Origin: Bacteroidales bacterium | GTDB lineage: Bacteria > Bacteroidota > Bacteroidia > Bacteroidales > UBA932 | Length of the DNA: 27,116 bases | NCBI GenBank assembly: GCA_017555925.1 | Contig: JAFZFL010000246.1 | Span: forward strand, 1 to 27,116 | Direction: 5' to 3' | Shown here: positions 9,245-17,487 of the stretch, in pieces | How positions within the stretch are numbered: the first letter of the stretch is position 1 | Layout: every line of letters starts with the position of its first letter | Position numbers and translations under genes: made by a program | Notes under the pieces: generated by a model | The model's input: only the letters and a program-made list of their open reading frames with translations | What the model was told of the DNA's origin: nothing | Database searches by the model: none

Positions 9245-9916
9245 ATGATAAAGTGTTCCAATATAAAAAAGTCTTTTGGTCAGTTGCCTGTACTTAAAGG
9301 AATAGACTTTCATGCAAAGGCAGGGGAGGTTGTAAGTATTGTGGGTGCCAGTGGTGCAGGAAAATCTACTCTTCTTCAAATTTTGGGATCTCTTATGCTT
9401 CCCGACAGTGGTACTGTAACCATTGATGGAACAGATATCTCTTCACTTAAGGGTAATGCCCTTTCTGATTTCAGAAATAGAAGAATTGGTTTTGTTTTTC
9501 AGTTCCACCATCTGTTACCGGAGTTCACTGCTCTTGAGAATGTTATGATGCCTGCACTTATAGAGAGGGCAAACAGTAAGGGAAAGGGCGCTTCTGTAGC
9601 TCAGATTAAGGAGCAGGCCATCTCGCTTTTAAAGGAATTGGGGTTGGCAGGACGAGTGGAGCACAAGCCATCTGAGTTGAGTGGAGGTGAACAACAGAGA
9701 GTGGCAATTGCAAGAGCTCTTATTAACAGGCCGGCGGTACTTTTTGCAGATGAACCCTCTGGAAACCTCGACAGTAAAACCAGGGATGAAATCCATAATC
9801 TGTTTTTTGAGTTGCGTGATAAGTTTGGGCAGACCATTATTATAGTTACCCACGATAAGGATCTTGCTATGCGTAGCGATAGGGTGGTTGAGATGGTTGA
9901 TGGTAAATTTGTATAG
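9245..9916 (+). CDS. lolD: LolD-type ABC transporter ATPase
   Basis: 223 residues, a single ABC ATPase domain of the LolD/MacB type. Walker A is GASGAGKST (about 34-42), the Q-loop region reads [17 protein letters not shown], which is very characteristic of LolD, the signature is [15 protein letters not shown] and Walker B is [13 protein letters not shown], followed by an H-loop His in IIVTHDKDL. LolD energises the LolCE inner-membrane complex that releases lipoproteins for transport to the outer membrane. No permease gene is adjacent, as is common in Bacteroidota, so the LolD assignment rests on sequence alone. It lies four bases before the methyltransferase gene and is probably co-transcribed with it. 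Confidence 0.9.
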   Translation: MIKCSNIKKSFGQLPVLKGIDFHAKAGEVVSIVGASGAGKSTLLQILGSLMLPDSGTVTIDGTDISSLKGNALSDFRNRRIGFVFQFHHLLPEFTALENVMMPALIERANSKGKGASVAQIKEQAISLLKELGLAGRVEHKPSELSGGEQQRVAIARALINRPAVLFADEPSGNLDSKTRDEIHNLFFELRDKFGQTIIIVTHDKDLAMRSDRVVEMVDGKFV

Positions 9917-9920
9917 TGGT

Positions 9921-10682
9921 ATGTCTTCTTTCAGATTCAAGCAATTTGATATAGAGCAGGATAATTCTGCTATGAAGGTGAATACAGATGGCGTTCTTTT
10001 GGGAGCCTGGATGAGTATTTCCGGCACCGGAAGATCTCTGCTTGATGTTGGAACCGGCAGTGGCGTTATAGCATTGATGGCGGCGCAGAGGATTATTGCA
10101 GGAGGATTCTCTTCATCTTTTCATATAACTGCAATAGATATAGATAGGGAGTCTTTAAAAGATGCTGCAGCCAATTTTGCCAATTCCTCATTTTGTTCAG
10201 ACAAACTTCAGATTGAGGCAAAGTGCATTCCTTTGCAGGAGCTGTCGGGAGTCAAATATGATTTGATATTCTCCAATCCTCCATATTTTATAAATTCATT
10301 GAAAGCTGCAGAGGAGTCGCGCTCCAATGCTCGTCATACAGATACTCTAAGTCAGGCAGAGCTGATAAAGGCTTCAATGGATTTGCTTAAGCCAGGTGGG
10401 CGTCTTGCTCTTGTTCTGCCTGCAACTGAGGGAGAGCAATTTTTGTCTAAAGTGTCATTTTTAGAGGAACAATACCATAAATCTTTTGGGTTGGCGCTTC
10501 ACTTAAGCCGGTTATGCAGAGTGCATACTACAATAAAAAAACCAGCTAAACGCTGGTTGATGGAGTTTGTATTTTCAATTGAGAAGCCTTTGGTTGAAGA
10601 GAGTGAACTCATTATGATGAGTGATGGTAATTTTACTTCACAGTACAAAAGCCTGACCAAAGATTTCTATTTGAATTTTTGA
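9921..10682 (+). CDS. trmN6: TrmN6-type tRNA(Val) adenine-N6 methyltransferase
   Basis: 253 residues from the ATG at 9921; the open frame extends back into lolD but the sequence there is only the shadow of that gene. It is an SAM-dependent methyltransferase with motif I LLDVGTGSGVIALMAAQR, an acidic motif II ITAIDIDRESLKDA, and the amino-methyltransferase motif IV FSNPPYF. The opening FRFKQFDIEQDNSAMKVNTD is typical of YfiC/TrmN6, which makes m6A37 in tRNA-Val. The cytosolic enzyme follows lolD by four bases. The family assignment is strong; the exact tRNA substrate is taken from the Escherichia coli homologue. Confidence 0.9.
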   Translation: MSSFRFKQFDIEQDNSAMKVNTDGVLLGAWMSISGTGRSLLDVGTGSGVIALMAAQRIIAGGFSSSFHITAIDIDRESLKDAAANFANSSFCSDKLQIEAKCIPLQELSGVKYDLIFSNPPYFINSLKAAEESRSNARHTDTLSQAELIKASMDLLKPGGRLALVLPATEGEQFLSKVSFLEEQYHKSFGLALHLSRLCRVHTTIKKPAKRWLMEFVFSIEKPLVEESELIMMSDGNFTSQYKSLTKDFYLNF

Positions 10683-10700
10683 TTTCCAATTTAAAGTTGT

Positions 10701-11207
10701 CTACTTCTTTAGTGGAGGTGGAGGTGTGTTGCGGAACTGCTTTATAAGAATGCGTCTGAACTTCTCCTCTGTATGGAATATTCTTGCAGCCTTTTTAACA
10801 GGCAGTATCTTTTTGAACTTCTCAAAATATTGTACAGGTAATTCAGATTCTGCTTTATAGCTTGCAAAATATTCATTTGTGAGTTTGTCAATCTCTGAAT
10901 CACTGGTTGAGGATCCCGCTTTAGTTGCTTCATTCAATGCTTTTAGTGCAAGTACTGTTCTTGTTCTTGCCTTTCCGCAGACCTCCCAATACTCATTATA
11001 AAGTGGCCAAAATTTCTGGGCCTCTTCCGGAGTCAGCTGAAGTTCTTGTGAGTAGAAGGCAATTTTCTGCATCTGAATCTCTTCAGGCGAGTGTGCTGTC
11101 TGTTTGAATGAGTTTTGCGGCATATTCTCTGTTATCATAGCGGCTTTGGCTTGAACTCCTGTCAAAACCATAATAATGATAACCAATAATGATAGTCTGT
11201 TCTTCAT
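10701..11207 (-). CDS. Spy/CpxP-like periplasmic protein
   Basis: 168 residues with a signal peptide (MKNRLSLLVIIIMVLTGVQAKA) and an all-helical, charged mature part containing LTPEEAQKFWPLYNEY, the kind of LTxxEA segment seen in Bacteroidota proteins annotated as Spy/CpxP-like or as sensors of ECF sigma factors. Spy and CpxP are periplasmic chaperone or stress-sensing proteins. It is the last gene of the sigma-factor group, ten bases after the membrane protein at 11218, which supports a role in an envelope-stress circuit. The tail is proline- and lysine-rich (TPPPPLKK). It converges with trmN6 with 18 bases between the stops. Confidence 0.75.
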   Translation of the reverse strand: MKNRLSLLVIIIMVLTGVQAKAAMITENMPQNSFKQTAHSPEEIQMQKIAFYSQELQLTPEEAQKFWPLYNEYWEVCGKARTRTVLALKALNEATKAGSSTSDSEIDKLTNEYFASYKAESELPVQYFEKFKKILPVKKAARIFHTEEKFRRILIKQFRNTPPPPLKK

Positions 11208-11217
11208 AATATTTGAT

Positions 11218-11697
11218 TTATTCCAATGAGGCCAATGTTATAAGTGAAATATTGGACTCTATCAGGTATTCTTCTATATTGTCTTTATCTACAACCAATG
11301 TGTCAAAATTGCTCAGTGTCTGTTCATCTTCCTCTGTCATTGTATCAAGTATGGCGGCAGAACTCATAATCTCTATGATGTCACTCTCCAGGCTGTCGGG
11401 AGTATTATGGTAGACACTGTTCTCTACAATTTTGGGGAGGGAAGACTCTTTTGACTGGTTGGTAAGATACATGGCTCCATACCCCATTCCCACGATTGCG
11501 CCAAAAGTGCAGGCAAGCAAAACTGCAGTTTTGAGAAAAGGTATTATGCCTCTCTCTTGATTATCTGTGTTTGTGTGAATTCTCTTTGATACCGAGTCTT
11601 CAAGCTGGGCAAAGTATCCTTTTGGTAGTGTAAAGGGGTTTTCCTTGAGGTATTCATTACCCAGAATATCATCTTTATGTATCTTGTCCTTTTCCAT
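11218..11697 (-). CDS. Single-pass membrane protein in anti-sigma position
   Basis: 159 residues from the ATG at 11697 (an in-frame upstream ATG exists but gives an untypical N-terminus). The cytosolic N-terminal part has the segment ENPFTLPKGYFAQLED, a motif common in Bacteroidota proteins encoded next to ECF sigma factors. One membrane helix follows (about residues 53-78, FLKTAVLLACTFGAIVG), then an acidic presumably periplasmic tail with many Asp and Glu. No zinc-binding HxxxCxxC anti-sigma motif is present. It sits between the ECF sigma gene and the Spy-like gene, so it may be the anti-sigma factor; that rests on position and topology only. Confidence 0.68.
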   Translation of the reverse strand: MEKDKIHKDDILGNEYLKENPFTLPKGYFAQLEDSVSKRIHTNTDNQERGIIPFLKTAVLLACTFGAIVGMGYGAMYLTNQSKESSLPKIVENSVYHNTPDSLESDIIEIMSSAAILDTMTEEDEQTLSNFDTLVVDKDNIEEYLIESNISLITLASLE

Positions 11698-11771
11698 TTT
11701 CTGAACTTTAACGAAACAAAGTATCTGTTTGACTGCCATTTTGCTAAAAAGATTAATCTGCTCTTCAAAAA

Positions 11772-12320
11772 TTACTCGAATTCGTTCTGTAAAGCCGTTT
11801 TAATCTTTTGGTACGCATGGTGGTATGAGGCCTTAAGAGCCCCTACAGAGGTATCCATAATCTCTGAGATCTCTTCATATTTGAGTTCTTGAAAATATCT
11901 GAGAGTAAATACAGCCCTCTGTTTGTCGGGCAGTTTTATAATTTCTCTATGAAGCGCATATTGTAATTTGTCTCCATTGAAATATTGGTCTGACTGCAAT
12001 TTGTTCTCCAGAATCTTGTCATAATTGCTTAACGACAGGAGTGAGCAGATTCTCTTTCTTTTCAAAAATGTTAAGGTCTCATTTGTTGCAATTCTGTACA
12101 ACCAGGTATAAAGCCTTGATTCTTCTCTGAAATCTGGAAGATGTTCCCAAACCTTGATAAGGATATTTTGCAAAAGATCATTGGCATCATCATGGGAGCA
12201 TGTAAGCTTCCTGATGTGCCAATATAATCTCTCGCTATACTTTCTTACAAGAAGGTTAAAGGCATACTCCCTTTTACCCTCTTGTCTGTAAAGTTCAATT
12301 ATTTCCTTGTCATCAAGCAT
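11772..12320 (-). CDS. ECF-type RNA polymerase sigma factor
   Basis: 182 residues. Region 2 runs about 20-90 (NLLVRKYSERLYWHIRKLT, DANDLLQNILIKVWEHL, TWLYRIATNETLTFLKRKR) and region 4 about 125-180 (LPDKQRAVFTLRYFQELKY, then EISEIMDTSVGALKASYHHA). It directs RNA polymerase to a specific regulon, probably an envelope one given the two downstream genes. The ATG at 12320 directly abuts the stop codon of the transketolase C-half with no base between, which suggests co-transcription and perhaps translational coupling. No separate promoter is visible in front of it because that sequence is coding. Confidence 0.92.
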   Translation of the reverse strand: MLDDKEIIELYRQEGKREYAFNLLVRKYSERLYWHIRKLTCSHDDANDLLQNILIKVWEHLPDFREESRLYTWLYRIATNETLTFLKRKRICSLLSLSNYDKILENKLQSDQYFNGDKLQYALHREIIKLPDKQRAVFTLRYFQELKYEEISEIMDTSVGALKASYHHAYQKIKTALQNEFE

Positions 12321-13274
12321 CTATTTTCTTGAAATTGCCTTTTTAGCCGCTTCAACAATATGTTCGGCATCCAAGCCATATGCTTTCATCAACTCAGCAG
12401 GTGTTCCGCTCTGTCCGAATTTGTCATTTATTGCAACAAACTCAATTGGCGCAGGAGCATTTGCGGCCAATGCGCTTGCTATGCTCTCTCCCATGCCGCC
12501 TGCAATGAAGTGCTCTTCTGCACAAACTACCGCTTTAGTCTTGGCAACTGATTTTAAGACTGCCTCAATGTCCAAAGGTTTAATTGTATGTATATTTATT
12601 ACCTCGGCGCTAATACCCTCCTGCTCCAGAGTCTCTGCAGCTTGTATAGCCTCCCAAACAAGGTGTCCTGTTGCAAAGATAGTTACATCTTTACCCTCAA
12701 TGAGGTTAAGTGCTTTACCTATTACAAATTCTTGATTTTCAGGGGTAAAATTAGGAACGCCAGGGCGTCCGAAACGCAAGTATACAGGACCGTCATACTT
12801 TCCTGCGGCAATTGTAGCAGCCTTAGTCTGATTATAATCACAAGGATTTATAACAACCATGTTAGGAAGCATTTTCATAAGTCCGATATCCTCAAGAATC
12901 TGGTGTGTTGCACCATCTTCACCCAAAGTAATACCTGCGTGTGATGCTGCAATCTTTACGTTTGCCTCAGAGTATGCAACAGCTTGGCGAATCTGATCGT
13001 ATACCCTGCCAGTAACAAAAGCAGCAAAGGATCCTACAAAAGGAACTTTGCCGCTCAATGCCAAGCCAGCGCCAACGCCAATCATATTTGCTTCTGCAAT
13101 ACCTGCCTGAAAGAATCTGTCAGGATTCTCCTTTGCAAAGGCATCCATTTTAAGGGAGCCTGTAAGATCTGCACATAAAGCAACAACTCTCTCGTCTTGC
13201 TTGCCTAACTCTTGTAAACCGGCACCAAATCCCGATCTTGTGTCTTTATTGCCGGTGTTAATAAATTTTCCCAT
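12321..13274 (-). CDS. tkt: Transketolase, C-terminal subunit
   Basis: 317 residues covering the pyrimidine-binding and C-terminal domains of transketolase. The TPP-activating glutamate lies in FFQAGIAEANMIGVGAGLAL, and GITLGEDGATHQILEDIGLM is also typical. With the N-terminal subunit it transfers two-carbon units in the non-oxidative pentose phosphate pathway. Splitting of the enzyme into two proteins is well known, but here the two halves are separated by two envelope genes on the same strand. The start at 13274 is 24 bases after the barrel gene, and the stop abuts the sigma-factor ATG. A related split 1-deoxyxylulose-5-phosphate synthase-like or dehydrogenase E1 protein is less likely because the N-half is plainly transketolase. 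Confidence 0.93.
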   Translation of the reverse strand: MGKFINTGNKDTRSGFGAGLQELGKQDERVVALCADLTGSLKMDAFAKENPDRFFQAGIAEANMIGVGAGLALSGKVPFVGSFAAFVTGRVYDQIRQAVAYSEANVKIAASHAGITLGEDGATHQILEDIGLMKMLPNMVVINPCDYNQTKAATIAAGKYDGPVYLRFGRPGVPNFTPENQEFVIGKALNLIEGKDVTIFATGHLVWEAIQAAETLEQEGISAEVINIHTIKPLDIEAVLKSVAKTKAVVCAEEHFIAGGMGESIASALAANAPAPIEFVAINDKFGQSGTPAELMKAYGLDAEHIVEAAKKAISRK

Positions 13275-13298
13275 ATAGTTTTTTAAGTATTTTTAATG

Positions 13299-13940
13299 TT
13301 AATAAATAGCTACATACATACCTACGTTAAAGTAGAATGATTGGCGGTTGTCAGAACTTGTGTTGCCAAGTGAGGCTTTGTTAGTACTAAAGTTGTAGCC
13401 TGCTGCAATGTTTGCTCCAAATGGAGAGTCTGCTCCAAATGGGATCAAAACTCCAATTTCTGGCGCTACAAGGAATCCCCAATTGTTGTCCCAGCTTTCG
13501 AGATCCTGTACAACTATATGCTGACCTGCACTCAAAGCACCTACACCCAAACCTGCATATCCTTTAAGAAAGCGGTTCTGGCTGAAGAAGTATTTGACTT
13601 GTGCCTTTATAGGGAACGCCTGTGTGTATCTGTATTGTGCAGCATTTATTGCCATGTTCTCATTAGGCCTGTAAGTCTGCTTTCCAATCTTCTGATAGTA
13701 GTTGTTGTAGGAGAGGTCAACGCCAACAGCAACATTGTCTGTTACAAAATATGCCCAGTTTATATTCATTCCTTCAAAGCTTGTATTGGAGATAAAATCC
13801 TTAGTTGCTCCCACTGGAATGTTCATTTGGTAATTGATGGAGTATATTTGTTTCATATTGCCATTGTAGGAATATGGTTGGGCATTGGCAAGCCCCATAC
13901 AACCCACTATGATAGCCAATAGTAAAATTATTTTCTTCAT
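13299..13940 (-). CDS. Outer-membrane beta-barrel protein
   Basis: 213 residues with a signal peptide (MKKIILLLAIIVGCMGLANA, cleavage before QPYS). The mature part alternates polar and aromatic residues in short strands such as WAYFVTDNVAVGVDLSY, IKAQVKYFF and LKGYAGLGVG, ending in QSFYFNVGMYVAIY; a terminal aromatic residue is typical of barrels inserted by BamA. Size fits an eight-stranded OmpW/OmpX-like barrel. No enzymatic motif is seen. It lies 16 bases after the DUF4136 gene and 24 bases before the transketolase C-half, inside the split transketolase operon. The barrel call is good; the function is unknown. Confidence 0.8.
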   Translation of the reverse strand: MKKIILLLAIIVGCMGLANAQPYSYNGNMKQIYSINYQMNIPVGATKDFISNTSFEGMNINWAYFVTDNVAVGVDLSYNNYYQKIGKQTYRPNENMAINAAQYRYTQAFPIKAQVKYFFSQNRFLKGYAGLGVGALSAGQHIVVQDLESWDNNWGFLVAPEIGVLIPFGADSPFGANIAAGYNFSTNKASLGNTSSDNRQSFYFNVGMYVAIY

Positions 13941-13956
13941 AACTCAACGTATTAAA

Positions 13957-14577
13957 TTATTTGGGAGGTAAAATTGTAAATACTTCATTGATGGCATCAG
14001 TAAGTTGTGCCTGATTGTGTGATCCGTTAAGGATGCTTCTTACAATGCCATGCCAGATGATAGGAACTGTCTGGTTCTTTACAAGTGACATGTCTGCCAT
14101 TTCAATGATGATGGTACCGGTTGTATAGCTTGAAACAACTGTTGGCATAGGGTATGGATAGTATGGATTCCACGGATACCAAGGGTAGTTGTAGTAATCC
14201 CACCACCAGTCCCAGTCTGACCAATAACCGGGATATACAACCTTGTTTGTAGATTGGATATAACCTAAATCTACAAGGATGTCGGGACTCTGAGACGCTG
14301 TTGTTTGTGTGTAGCCCAATTTAGAGAGGTTCTGTGAAATTAGAGAGAAAATATTCTCTGAAATATCATTTTTCACCCTCTTCTTTTTGCCGTCAATAAC
14401 AACAGACATGGAATCAGCCAATGCGTATGTTTTTAAATTCTGGAAATTTGCATCCGGAGATTTGTACGCAATTGTAAGAATCTGATCATTTGTCTCATTA
14501 AGGTCGCCTGGCCCCCAACTGCAGGAGGCAACCAATATGCTAATTAAAGCAATAACTGATAATTTAACTATTTTCAT
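13957..14577 (-). CDS. DUF4136 lipoprotein
   Basis: 206 residues from the ATG at 14577, which gives a lipoprotein signal (MKIVKLSVIALISILVASC); the open frame runs 22 codons further upstream without sense. The mature part contains FQNLKTYAL, GYTQTTASQSPDILVDLGY and the ending WHGIVRSILNG, the pattern of the DUF4136 family of envelope lipoproteins of unknown function. The middle has a striking aromatic and proline-rich stretch (SDWDWWWDYYNYPWYPW and beyond), which is frequent in Bacteroidota members. It follows the transketolase N-half after 115 bases and precedes the barrel gene by 16, so the two envelope genes may form a pair. Confidence 0.85.
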   Translation of the reverse strand: MKIVKLSVIALISILVASCSWGPGDLNETNDQILTIAYKSPDANFQNLKTYALADSMSVVIDGKKKRVKNDISENIFSLISQNLSKLGYTQTTASQSPDILVDLGYIQSTNKVVYPGYWSDWDWWWDYYNYPWYPWNPYYPYPMPTVVSSYTTGTIIIEMADMSLVKNQTVPIIWHGIVRSILNGSHNQAQLTDAINEVFTILPPK

Positions 14578-14692
14578 AATTCTTGTAATTATTAATGTTG
14601 CTATAATAACATATAAGTTTTGAGCTTGTTCAAAATCCTGCAATTAGACCTCTGTGTTGTGTAATACGTTGAATTTAAAACCGTTGCGGATT

Positions 14693-15541
14693 TTAGTAAT
14701 CTCCCAAAGTCTCTTGAAGTTGAGCAAGAGCCTTCTCGGCCTCCTGAGGTTTAGGAGCTTTGCCGTGCCAAGCACAAGTGCCCTGCATGAAATCAACACC
14801 TTTACCCATATCTGTTTTCATAAGAATCATTACAGGCTTCTCTTCTTTGGCTCCAAGCTCTTTGGCTTGTTTGAATGCCGCAAGAATTCCATCCATATCA
14901 TGGCCGTCAGCCACTATAACATTCCATCCGAAAGCTTTCCATTTCTGCTCAAGATCGCCAAGTCCAAACACCTCCTCGGTTGTACCATCAATCTGCTGGT
15001 GGTTCCAGTCGGTGATAGCTATAAGGTTGTTTGCCTTGTTATGTGCTGCAAATGCAGCTGCTTCCCAAACCTGTCCCTCTTCGCTCTCTCCGTCACCCAT
15101 AAGCACATATACGTAGTTGGAATCGTTGTCAAGCTTTTTGCCCAATGCTGCACCAACTGCAACAGAGAGGCCCTGACCTAACGAACCTGATGCTGCGTAT
15201 ACGCCAGGAAGACCGGCTTCAACTGAAGGGTGGCCTTGCAATCTGCTTCCAAATACTCTGAATGTTGCAAGCTCTTTTACAGGGAAGTAGCCACTACGGG
15301 CCAAAACACTGTAAAATACTGGGGAAATGTGACCTGCAGAGAGGAAGAACATATCATTTCCTTTACCATCTCTGCTCCAATTTTGAGGAGAATGGTTAAG
15401 TTCACTGAAGAAAAGAGCAGTAAGAATATCTGTACTGCTTAGACTTCCACCGGGATGACCGCTTTGTGCTGCTGTAACCATTCTAATAATATCTCTTCTT
15501 ACCTGAGAAGCTATATTATTGAGTTCTTGAGTTGTAGGCAT
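14693..15541 (-). CDS. tkt: Transketolase, N-terminal subunit
   Basis: 282 residues forming the pyrophosphate-binding half of transketolase. The thiamine diphosphate motif is intact (LMGDGESEEGQVWEAAAFA followed by the Asn of TDWNHQQIDG), as are GHPGGSLSSTDILTALFF and SLGQGLSVAVGAALG. It must pair with the C-half encoded at 12321-13274 to make the active site. First gene of the long minus-strand run, with a strong promoter 26 bases upstream. The C-terminal end (AEKALAQLQETLGDY) is the normal end of split N-subunits, so this is not a truncated full-length gene. Confidence 0.95.
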   Translation of the reverse strand: MPTTQELNNIASQVRRDIIRMVTAAQSGHPGGSLSSTDILTALFFSELNHSPQNWSRDGKGNDMFFLSAGHISPVFYSVLARSGYFPVKELATFRVFGSRLQGHPSVEAGLPGVYAASGSLGQGLSVAVGAALGKKLDNDSNYVYVLMGDGESEEGQVWEAAAFAAHNKANNLIAITDWNHQQIDGTTEEVFGLGDLEQKWKAFGWNVIVADGHDMDGILAAFKQAKELGAKEEKPVMILMKTDMGKGVDFMQGTCAWHGKAPKPQEAEKALAQLQETLGDY

Positions 15542-15566
15542 AAAAAAAAATTTGATGATTTATTAG

Positions 15567-15597
15567 CAAATTTAGCTTTATTTTATATAAAAACAAA
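15567..15597 (-). promoter_or_regulatory. Strong Bacteroidota promoter of the transketolase run
   Basis: On the minus strand TTTG (15597-15594), then 19 bases, then TAAATTTG (15574-15567), a perfect match to TTTG-N19-TAnnTTTG. It ends 25 bases before the transketolase N-half ATG and lies back to back with the lepA promoter region. Confidence 0.8.
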
Positions 15598-15604
15598 AAT
15601 AGAG

Positions 15605-15612
15605 TATATTTG
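15605..15612 (+). promoter_or_regulatory. Possible -7 element of lepA
   Basis: TATATTTG fits TAnnTTTG and ends 33 bases before the lepA ATG at 15646. The -33 position is AT-rich without a clean TTTG. Confidence 0.45.
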
Positions 15613-15645
15613 CAAACTGTTAATATTTATATATATTTTATAAGA

Positions 15646-17433
15646 ATGAAGAATATACGTAACTTTTGTATCATAGCCCATATTGACCACGGTAAGAGTA
15701 CTCTTGCAGACCGTTTGTTGGAGGCAACCAATACGCTCACTACAAGAGAGATGGAGAATCAGGTCCTTGATTCTATGGACTTGGAGAAGGAGAAGGGCAT
15801 TACTATCAAAAGCCACGCTATTCAGATGGAGTATCTCCATAAAGGCGAAAAATATACACTTAATCTTATTGATACCCCGGGCCATGTTGACTTTTCGTAC
15901 GAAGTGTCACGTGCAATTGCCTCTTGTGAAGGTGCATTATTGGTTGTTGATGCAACGCAAGGTATTCAGGCTCAAACAATTTCTAACTTATATCTTGCCC
16001 TTAACCATAATCTTGAGATTATTCCTGTTTTGAACAAGATAGATATGGATGCTGCTATGGTGGAGGTTGTGAAGGATCAGGTAATTGACCTTTTGGGTTG
16101 CGATGAGGAGGATATTCTTCTTGCCAGCGGAAAGACCGGTCAAGGTGTTCCTGAGATTCTTGAGGCTATTGTAAATAAGGTGCCTGCTCCTGTCGGCGAT
16201 CCTCAAGCTCCACTTCAAGCTCTTATTTTTGACTCTGTATTCAACTCTTTCAGAGGAATTATTGCTTATTTCAAAGTTGAGAACGGTTCAATAAAGAAGG
16301 GTGACAAGGTGAAGTTCTTTAACACAGGAAAAGAGTATGTTGCAGATGAGGTTGGTGTGTTAAGGATGAAACTTTGTCCTAAAGATGAGATTAAGACAGG
16401 TGATGTAGGATATATCATATCAGGTATAAAGAGTGCGGTTGAGGTTAAGGTGGGTGATACCATTACAAAGGTAGATGCCCCTTGTGACGAGGCAATTGCA
16501 GGATTTGAAGAGGTAAAGCCAATGGTGTTTGCGGGAGTATACCCAATAGAGTCTGATGAGTATGAAGATTTGCGTGCCTCTTTGGAGAAGTTGCAGTTGA
16601 ATGATGCTTCATTGGTGTTTGATCCAGAGTCTTCATTGGCTTTGGGATTTGGCTTCAGATGCGGTTTTTTGGGATTGCTTCACCTCGAGATTGTTCAGGA
16701 GAGATTATTCCGAGAGTTTGATATGGATTGTATAACAACTGTACCAAACGTGTCATATAAGGTATATACTACCCAAGGGGAGGAACTTGATGTTCACAAC
16801 CCAAGCGGATTGCCTGCCCCAACACTTATTGACAGAATAGAAGAGCCGTATATTAGGGCTCAAGTAATTTCAAAGAGCGAGTTCTTTGGTCCAATAATGA
16901 AGTTGTGTTTAGACAAACGTGGAGTGCTTGTAAGCCAGCATTTCCTTACAAGTGAAAGGGTGGAGCTGAATTTTGATATCCCATTGGCAGAGATAGTATT
17001 TGACTTCTATGACAAATTGAAATCAATATCAAAGGGTTATGCCTCTTTTGACTATCACATTACAGGTTACAGGGATGCAGATCTTGTAAAACTTGATATA
17101 CTTCTTAACGGTGAGCAGGTAGATGCGTTAAGCAGCCTTATCCACCGTGATCACGCATACGATTTTGGACGCAAAATGTGTGAAAAACTTAAAGAACTTA
17201 TCCCTCGCCAGCAGTTTGACATTGCAATTCAGGCGGCAATTGGTGCTAAAATTATAGCAAGAGAAACAGTTAAAGCTGTTAGAAAGGATGTGACAGCAAA
17301 ATGTTACGGAGGTGATATTTCACGTAAGAGAAAACTTTTGGAGAAGCAGAAGAAAGGAAAACGCAGAATGCGTCAGGTAGGTAATGTTGAGGTACCTCAA
17401 AGTGCATTTATGGCCGTACTCAAATTAGAGTAA
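15646..17433 (+). CDS. lepA: Elongation factor 4 (LepA)
   Basis: 595 residues from the ATG at 15646, the usual LepA start ([19 protein letters not shown]); an upstream TTG in the same frame overlaps the promoter and is rejected. All GTPase motifs are intact: [26 protein letters not shown] and NKIDMD. The LepA-specific C-terminal domain ends in [20 protein letters not shown] and [17 protein letters not shown]. LepA is a ribosome-associated GTPase involved in translation initiation or back-translocation and is membrane-associated in some bacteria. The intact G domain contrasts with the EF-G2 in the same window. It converges with propeller P1, with 15 bases between the stops and a terminator hairpin overlapping the lepA end. 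Confidence 0.97.
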   Translation: MKNIRNFCIIAHIDHGKSTLADRLLEATNTLTTREMENQVLDSMDLEKEKGITIKSHAIQMEYLHKGEKYTLNLIDTPGHVDFSYEVSRAIASCEGALLVVDATQGIQAQTISNLYLALNHNLEIIPVLNKIDMDAAMVEVVKDQVIDLLGCDEEDILLASGKTGQGVPEILEAIVNKVPAPVGDPQAPLQALIFDSVFNSFRGIIAYFKVENGSIKKGDKVKFFNTGKEYVADEVGVLRMKLCPKDEIKTGDVGYIISGIKSAVEVKVGDTITKVDAPCDEAIAGFEEVKPMVFAGVYPIESDEYEDLRASLEKLQLNDASLVFDPESSLALGFGFRCGFLGLLHLEIVQERLFREFDMDCITTVPNVSYKVYTTQGEELDVHNPSGLPAPTLIDRIEEPYIRAQVISKSEFFGPIMKLCLDKRGVLVSQHFLTSERVELNFDIPLAEIVFDFYDKLKSISKGYASFDYHITGYRDADLVKLDILLNGEQVDALSSLIHRDHAYDFGRKMCEKLKELIPRQQFDIAIQAAIGAKIIARETVKAVRKDVTAKCYGGDISRKRKLLEKQKKGKRRMRQVGNVEVPQSAFMAVLKLE

Positions 17434-17450
17434 CGGCCATAAGCCTTTTT
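17408..17450 (+). terminator. Terminator overlapping the end of lepA
   Basis: Arms 17408-17421 (TTATGGCCGTACTC) and 17428-17442 pair over 14 positions with one bulged base and a six-base loop, followed by TTTTT at 17446-17450. The left arm is coding sequence of lepA and the stop codon lies in the right arm. The T run also reaches into the stop codon of P1 on the other strand. Confidence 0.85.
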
Positions 17451-17487
17451 ATAGTGGCAGGTGACTCATATCGTAGCGGACAATGTT
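17449..17487 (-). repeat. 39-bp propeller 3'-end block, copy 1 of 5
   Basis: This encodes NIVRYDMSHLPL plus the stop. Near-identical copies lie at 18648-18686, 20609-20647, 21950-21988 and 23305-23343, using the same codons, with about one base change in P1 (GTGGCAG for GCGGCAG) and one in P4 (GGTGGCTC for GGTGACTC). The gene bodies just upstream are much more diverged. Confidence 0.9.

Noticed and set aside
14654..15181. Plus-strand open frame of 175 codons
   Set aside because: Antisense to the transketolase N-half, with low-complexity Leu/Ser/Cys composition and no start context.
12321..15541. Transketolase halves as a frameshifted single gene
   Set aside because: Each half has its own start and normal ending, and two other genes lie between, so it is a true split enzyme.
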